Below, piece after piece: positions 4,852 through 6,927 of a DNA stretch of 6,927 bases. Within the stretch, counting starts at the first letter, position 1. Each line of letters opens with the position of its first letter. This DNA is from Rhodoferax sp. UBA4127 (lineage in GTDB: Bacteria; Pseudomonadota; Gammaproteobacteria; Burkholderiales; Burkholderiaceae_C). The DNA lies in contig DFWT01000103.1 in the NCBI GenBank assembly GCA_002381045.1, positions 1,697 to 8,623 of the forward strand, given 5' to 3'. The notes under the pieces were generated by a model. That model saw only the letters and a list, made by a program, of their open reading frames with translations, ran no database searches and had not been told where the DNA came from. The position numbers and the translations under genes are program-made.

Positions 4852-6585
4852 CTAAAGGGCTCTTGGCAACACCCGAGCGTACTCGTTGATGCCGATCAAA
4901 TTAAAGAACGCAGCAATCAGGCGGGGCACATCCTGGAACTCAATTGCTGCACCCTCCTCCTGAGCCTTGACCACCCAATTGAGCAGGCCACCGGCAGCGG
5001 AAAAATCAACCCGCGTCAGCTTGAAGCAACTGATGACCCAAATGCCTTCTGGCACAGGAAACTGCTGCCATCCCGCAACCACGGTCGACACATCTCCGAG
5101 CAACTCGCCTTGCAGCGCAAACGGGGTGTCATCCTGCTCTGCCCCATGTTCATATCCAAACTCAGCACGCGGATCGTCATGCAACAGGGTCGCTTCGAAA
5201 TGCGTGGGTTCGTGCCCACTCTGGTGCGGCTTGAACACGTGTTGGCAGACTGGCTCGCGCCACGGCGGCGGCGACACTTCGTAGGTGACACAAAAATCAA
5301 GTGCCACCAATTCGTAGTCGTCTTGCAAATGCAAGAGACGCAAGAGGTCAAGGCGCAACTTCCACAACTGTTCGGGTGCACCCTTGTTGCCACTGGGCGC
5401 CATCCTCTGAAGCAAGTGGAGTAACACCTCTGATCCCAAAAAAGTGAAGGTCAAATTCTGACCGCACCACAAGGACACCCAACGGCCCAAAGCCACAGCT
5501 GCCGGTGGCGTGATGCGCACCAGGGCTTCCCAATCCAGCAAATAAACGGCTGACGCAGAATCAACAAACCGGCCCAAGCGGTCCAGCGTGGCCTCATCCA
5601 ATTCAGGTGGGCAATCCCAGCGGATCGTGGTGCGTTCGGCGAACCCGCCGACGCCAGGGCGACCCTGGACTGACTGAGGGGAGTTTGCAGCGCCTCCCGC
5701 AAGATCCCAAAGCGGACCCGACCTGCCAAACCGATGCGCATATTCAAGGGCCATGCGCTCAAAACTCGCCTGCTGACCAGTGCTGCGGTACAGGTCAAAC
5801 AGTGCGGCCATCCACCCTTCTATGGCATCCATGCGGGCGTTGGGCAACTGCAACGCCGCCAGCAACGCAGCCTCCGCCCCCACATCATCACCATTGGCAT
5901 AACGAATGGCGGCTTCTTCCAGCTCGGGGTCAGACACCGTGGGAGCCATGTCGATGGCACCCATCCTGGAAGTCGAAAAAGCACCTCGCGATGTCGTTGA
6001 ATGAGGCCGACCTGCCTGCGCCAGCGCCTCAGAACTGGGGCGCGTGGCTTGGTACTCCGAGTCAGTGCCAACCGACATCGCCGTGGGGATGTCATCCATC
6101 GAGTCAAAGACCTGCGACGGCACAGTCTGTTGAAAGGGCTGGGCGCCTACAGGTGGTGCCACAGGCGCTACGGCTTCTTTCGGTGTACCCGCCGGTGCAT
6201 TGCCCGCTGCACCTGGCGCGGGGCTACGGCCCTTCCACCATTGCTGCGACATCTGAGCCTCGATGTCATCGATTTTCTTTAACGTGGTTTCACGTTCATC
6301 GTCGTCAATGTCACCGGAACTGCTGCGAAACTCCGTCGCAATCTGGGTCATGTCCACCTTGGCAATCGACGAGTCTTGCCGCAACTTGCGCAGTTTGGAA
6401 AATTCGTACTTGCGCACGGCATCATCGTGCCGCTTGCGCTGAATCATGCGCTTGAGCGCTTCCTTCCCGTCGTCGGCCTCTGGCGCCGGTGCCGCCTTGT
6501 CCAGTTCAGACCAGTCCTTGGTCGGGTTGCGCACAAACTTGGCAACCTTGGACAGCAAGCCAGATCGATTCTCTTGGGTGGCCAT
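4852..6585 (-). CDS. TPR-like and STAS-domain protein of unknown function
   Basis: Function unknown. The 577 residues read as: a highly charged, probably helical N-terminal segment (about 40-115); a Pro/Ala/Ser/Thr-rich low-complexity linker (about 120-217); a helical TPR-like segment (about 218-296, with AEAALLAALQL and FERMALEYAHRFG); a degenerate STAS-like region (about 335-395, with ITPPAAVALGRWVSLWCGQNLTFTFLG); a middle region (404-490); and a clearer STAS domain (about 490-575, with VDFSAAGGLLNWVVKAQEEG). In the last, D526 and S528 align with D56 and the phosphorylated S58 of SpoIIAA. In the first STAS-like region those positions are T and P. There is no signal peptide or membrane segment, so it is probably cytosolic. 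It sits between dksA (39 bp) and hslV (11 bp). I recall similar proteins next to hslV in other Burkholderiales but cannot check this. Domain calls are from motif reading; the C-terminal STAS is the surest. Confidence 0.85.
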   Translation of the reverse strand: MATQENRSGLLSKVAKFVRNPTKDWSELDKAAPAPEADDGKEALKRMIQRKRHDDAVRKYEFSKLRKLRQDSSIAKVDMTQIATEFRSSSGDIDDDERETTLKKIDDIEAQMSQQWWKGRSPAPGAAGNAPAGTPKEAVAPVAPPVGAQPFQQTVPSQVFDSMDDIPTAMSVGTDSEYQATRPSSEALAQAGRPHSTTSRGAFSTSRMGAIDMAPTVSDPELEEAAIRYANGDDVGAEAALLAALQLPNARMDAIEGWMAALFDLYRSTGQQASFERMALEYAHRFGRSGPLWDLAGGAANSPQSVQGRPGVGGFAERTTIRWDCPPELDEATLDRLGRFVDSASAVYLLDWEALVRITPPAAVALGRWVSLWCGQNLTFTFLGSEVLLHLLQRMAPSGNKGAPEQLWKLRLDLLRLLHLQDDYELVALDFCVTYEVSPPPWREPVCQHVFKPHQSGHEPTHFEATLLHDDPRAEFGYEHGAEQDDTPFALQGELLGDVSTVVAGWQQFPVPEGIWVISCFKLTRVDFSAAGGLLNWVVKAQEEGAAIEFQDVPRLIAAFFNLIGINEYARVLPRAL

Positions 6586-6607
6586 GGCAATCTGCTTCAG
6601 AAGTGGG

Positions 6608-6628
6608 TTGACACAGAACCTGTATCAA
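6608..6628 (-). other. Small dyad overlapping the dksA stop codon
   Basis: TTGACACAG (6608-6616) and CTGTATCAA (6620-6628) form 9-bp arms around a 3-nt loop. In the dksA (minus-strand) RNA the single imperfect pair is an acceptable G-U wobble, while in plus-strand RNA it is a C-A mismatch, which favours a role in the dksA transcript. The dksA TGA (6627-6625) lies inside one arm. No T-run follows, so strong termination is not expected. Confidence 0.45.
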
Positions 6629-6927
6629 TCTCCAAACATCTTTTGTTTGAGTTCACGCCGCTGCTGGGCTTCCAGCGACAAGGTCGCCGTGGGTCTGGCC
6701 AGCAAACGACCTACACCAATGGGCTCACCGGTTTCGTCGCAGTAACCATAGTCGCCTGCGTCAATGCGGTCAATGGATTGTTCAATTTTCTTGAGCAGCT
6801 TGCGCTCACGGTCACGGGTACGCAGTTCCAGCGCATGCTCTTCTTCGATCGTGGCGCGGTCCGCCGGGTCGGGCACGACCACGGTGTCCTCGCGCAGGTG
6901 CTCGGTGGTCTCGCCGGCGTTGGCCAG
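6625..6927 (-). CDS. dksA: DksA, RNA polymerase-binding transcription factor, C-terminal part
   Basis: DksA enters the secondary channel of RNA polymerase and with (p)ppGpp represses or activates promoters in the stringent response. The 100 visible residues contain the coiled-coil tip DPADRA (20-25 of the visible part), which keeps the two aspartates and the alanine needed in E. coli (D71, D74, A76), then the helix LELRTRDRERKLLKKIEQSI and the globular domain GYCDETGEPIGVGRLLARPT. The four zinc-binding cysteines of E. coli DksA are reduced to one: the positions read C62, T65, S84 and A87. This class of DksA folds without zinc and is, as I recall, usual in many alpha- and betaproteobacteria. 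The gene continues past the right edge, where about 40-50 N-terminal residues are expected. The GTG at 6882 lies inside the coiled coil and is not a start. Confidence 0.95.
   Translation of the reverse strand: MANAGETTEHLREDTVVVPDPADRATIEEEHALELRTRDRERKLLKKIEQSIDRIDAGDYGYCDETGEPIGVGRLLARPTATLSLEAQQRRELKQKMFGD

Noticed and set aside
4841..4960. Heat-shock (sigma-32) promoter upstream of hslV
   Set aside because: The best candidate, ATTGAG with a CCCCGC 12 nt after a TTCC-containing spacer, is a poor match and lies inside the STAS coding region; not enough to report.
5607..6455. 282-residue plus-strand open frame
   Set aside because: It is antisense to the linker and TPR-like part of the STAS gene; the product is rich in P, H, W and R, as expected of a shadow of Ala/Pro-rich GC-rich coding sequence.
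6880..6882. GTG as start of a short dksA
   Set aside because: The frame stays open to the window edge and the upstream residues (LANAGETTEHLRED) continue the DksA coiled coil.
1..6927. CRISPR array, insertion sequence, tRNA or phage gene
   Set aside because: No regularly spaced repeats of CRISPR size, no transposase or integrase motifs, no cloverleaf and no att-like duplications were seen.

Overview
The window looks like chromosomal core sequence of a betaproteobacterium in the Burkholderiales, most likely a Comamonadaceae-type organism. This rests on an HslV that begins MEQFHGTT (a short propeptide before the catalytic threonine, as I recall it from Burkholderiales), a DksA with a degenerate zinc site, a BktB-like thiolase, moderately GC-rich coding sequence and the gene order. 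The genus is not resolved. I see no mobile element, CRISPR array, tRNA or rRNA.

Left part, minus strand (1-1134): the start of the division and cell wall (dcw) cluster. mraZ is followed by the 5' part of rsmH (mraW), which runs off the left edge. The region upstream of mraZ holds a promoter-like pair and four AGTGC/AGTGG/TGTGC boxes at an exact 10-bp period. These overlap the proposed -10 and run downstream of it, which is the expected layout for MraZ autorepression.

Middle (1135-2762): a long gap of about 400 bp whose central 280 bp I cannot assign, then on the plus strand a 393-residue thiolase with a strong ribosome binding site and an 11-bp terminator-like hairpin after its stop. A second, long-range inverted repeat (2770-2863) fills the rest of the gap before the convergent hslU.

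Right part, minus strand (2880-6927): a same-strand series in transcription order dksA (partial, enters from the right edge), a 577-residue protein with a TPR-like segment and one clear plus one degenerate STAS domain, hslV and hslU. Gaps are 39, 11 and 83 bp, so an operon is plausible. DksA is the RNA polymerase-binding partner of (p)ppGpp. HslV and HslU form the proteasome-like protease of the cytosol. The STAS protein has no known role that I can name and is the least understood gene here. Small hairpins lie at the dksA stop codon and between hslV and hslU.

Overall this is mostly ordinary housekeeping sequence. The points most worth a second look are the MraZ operator array, the TPR/double-STAS protein tied to dksA and hslVU, the unassigned region at 1219-1500 and the structured hslU/thiolase intergenic region.
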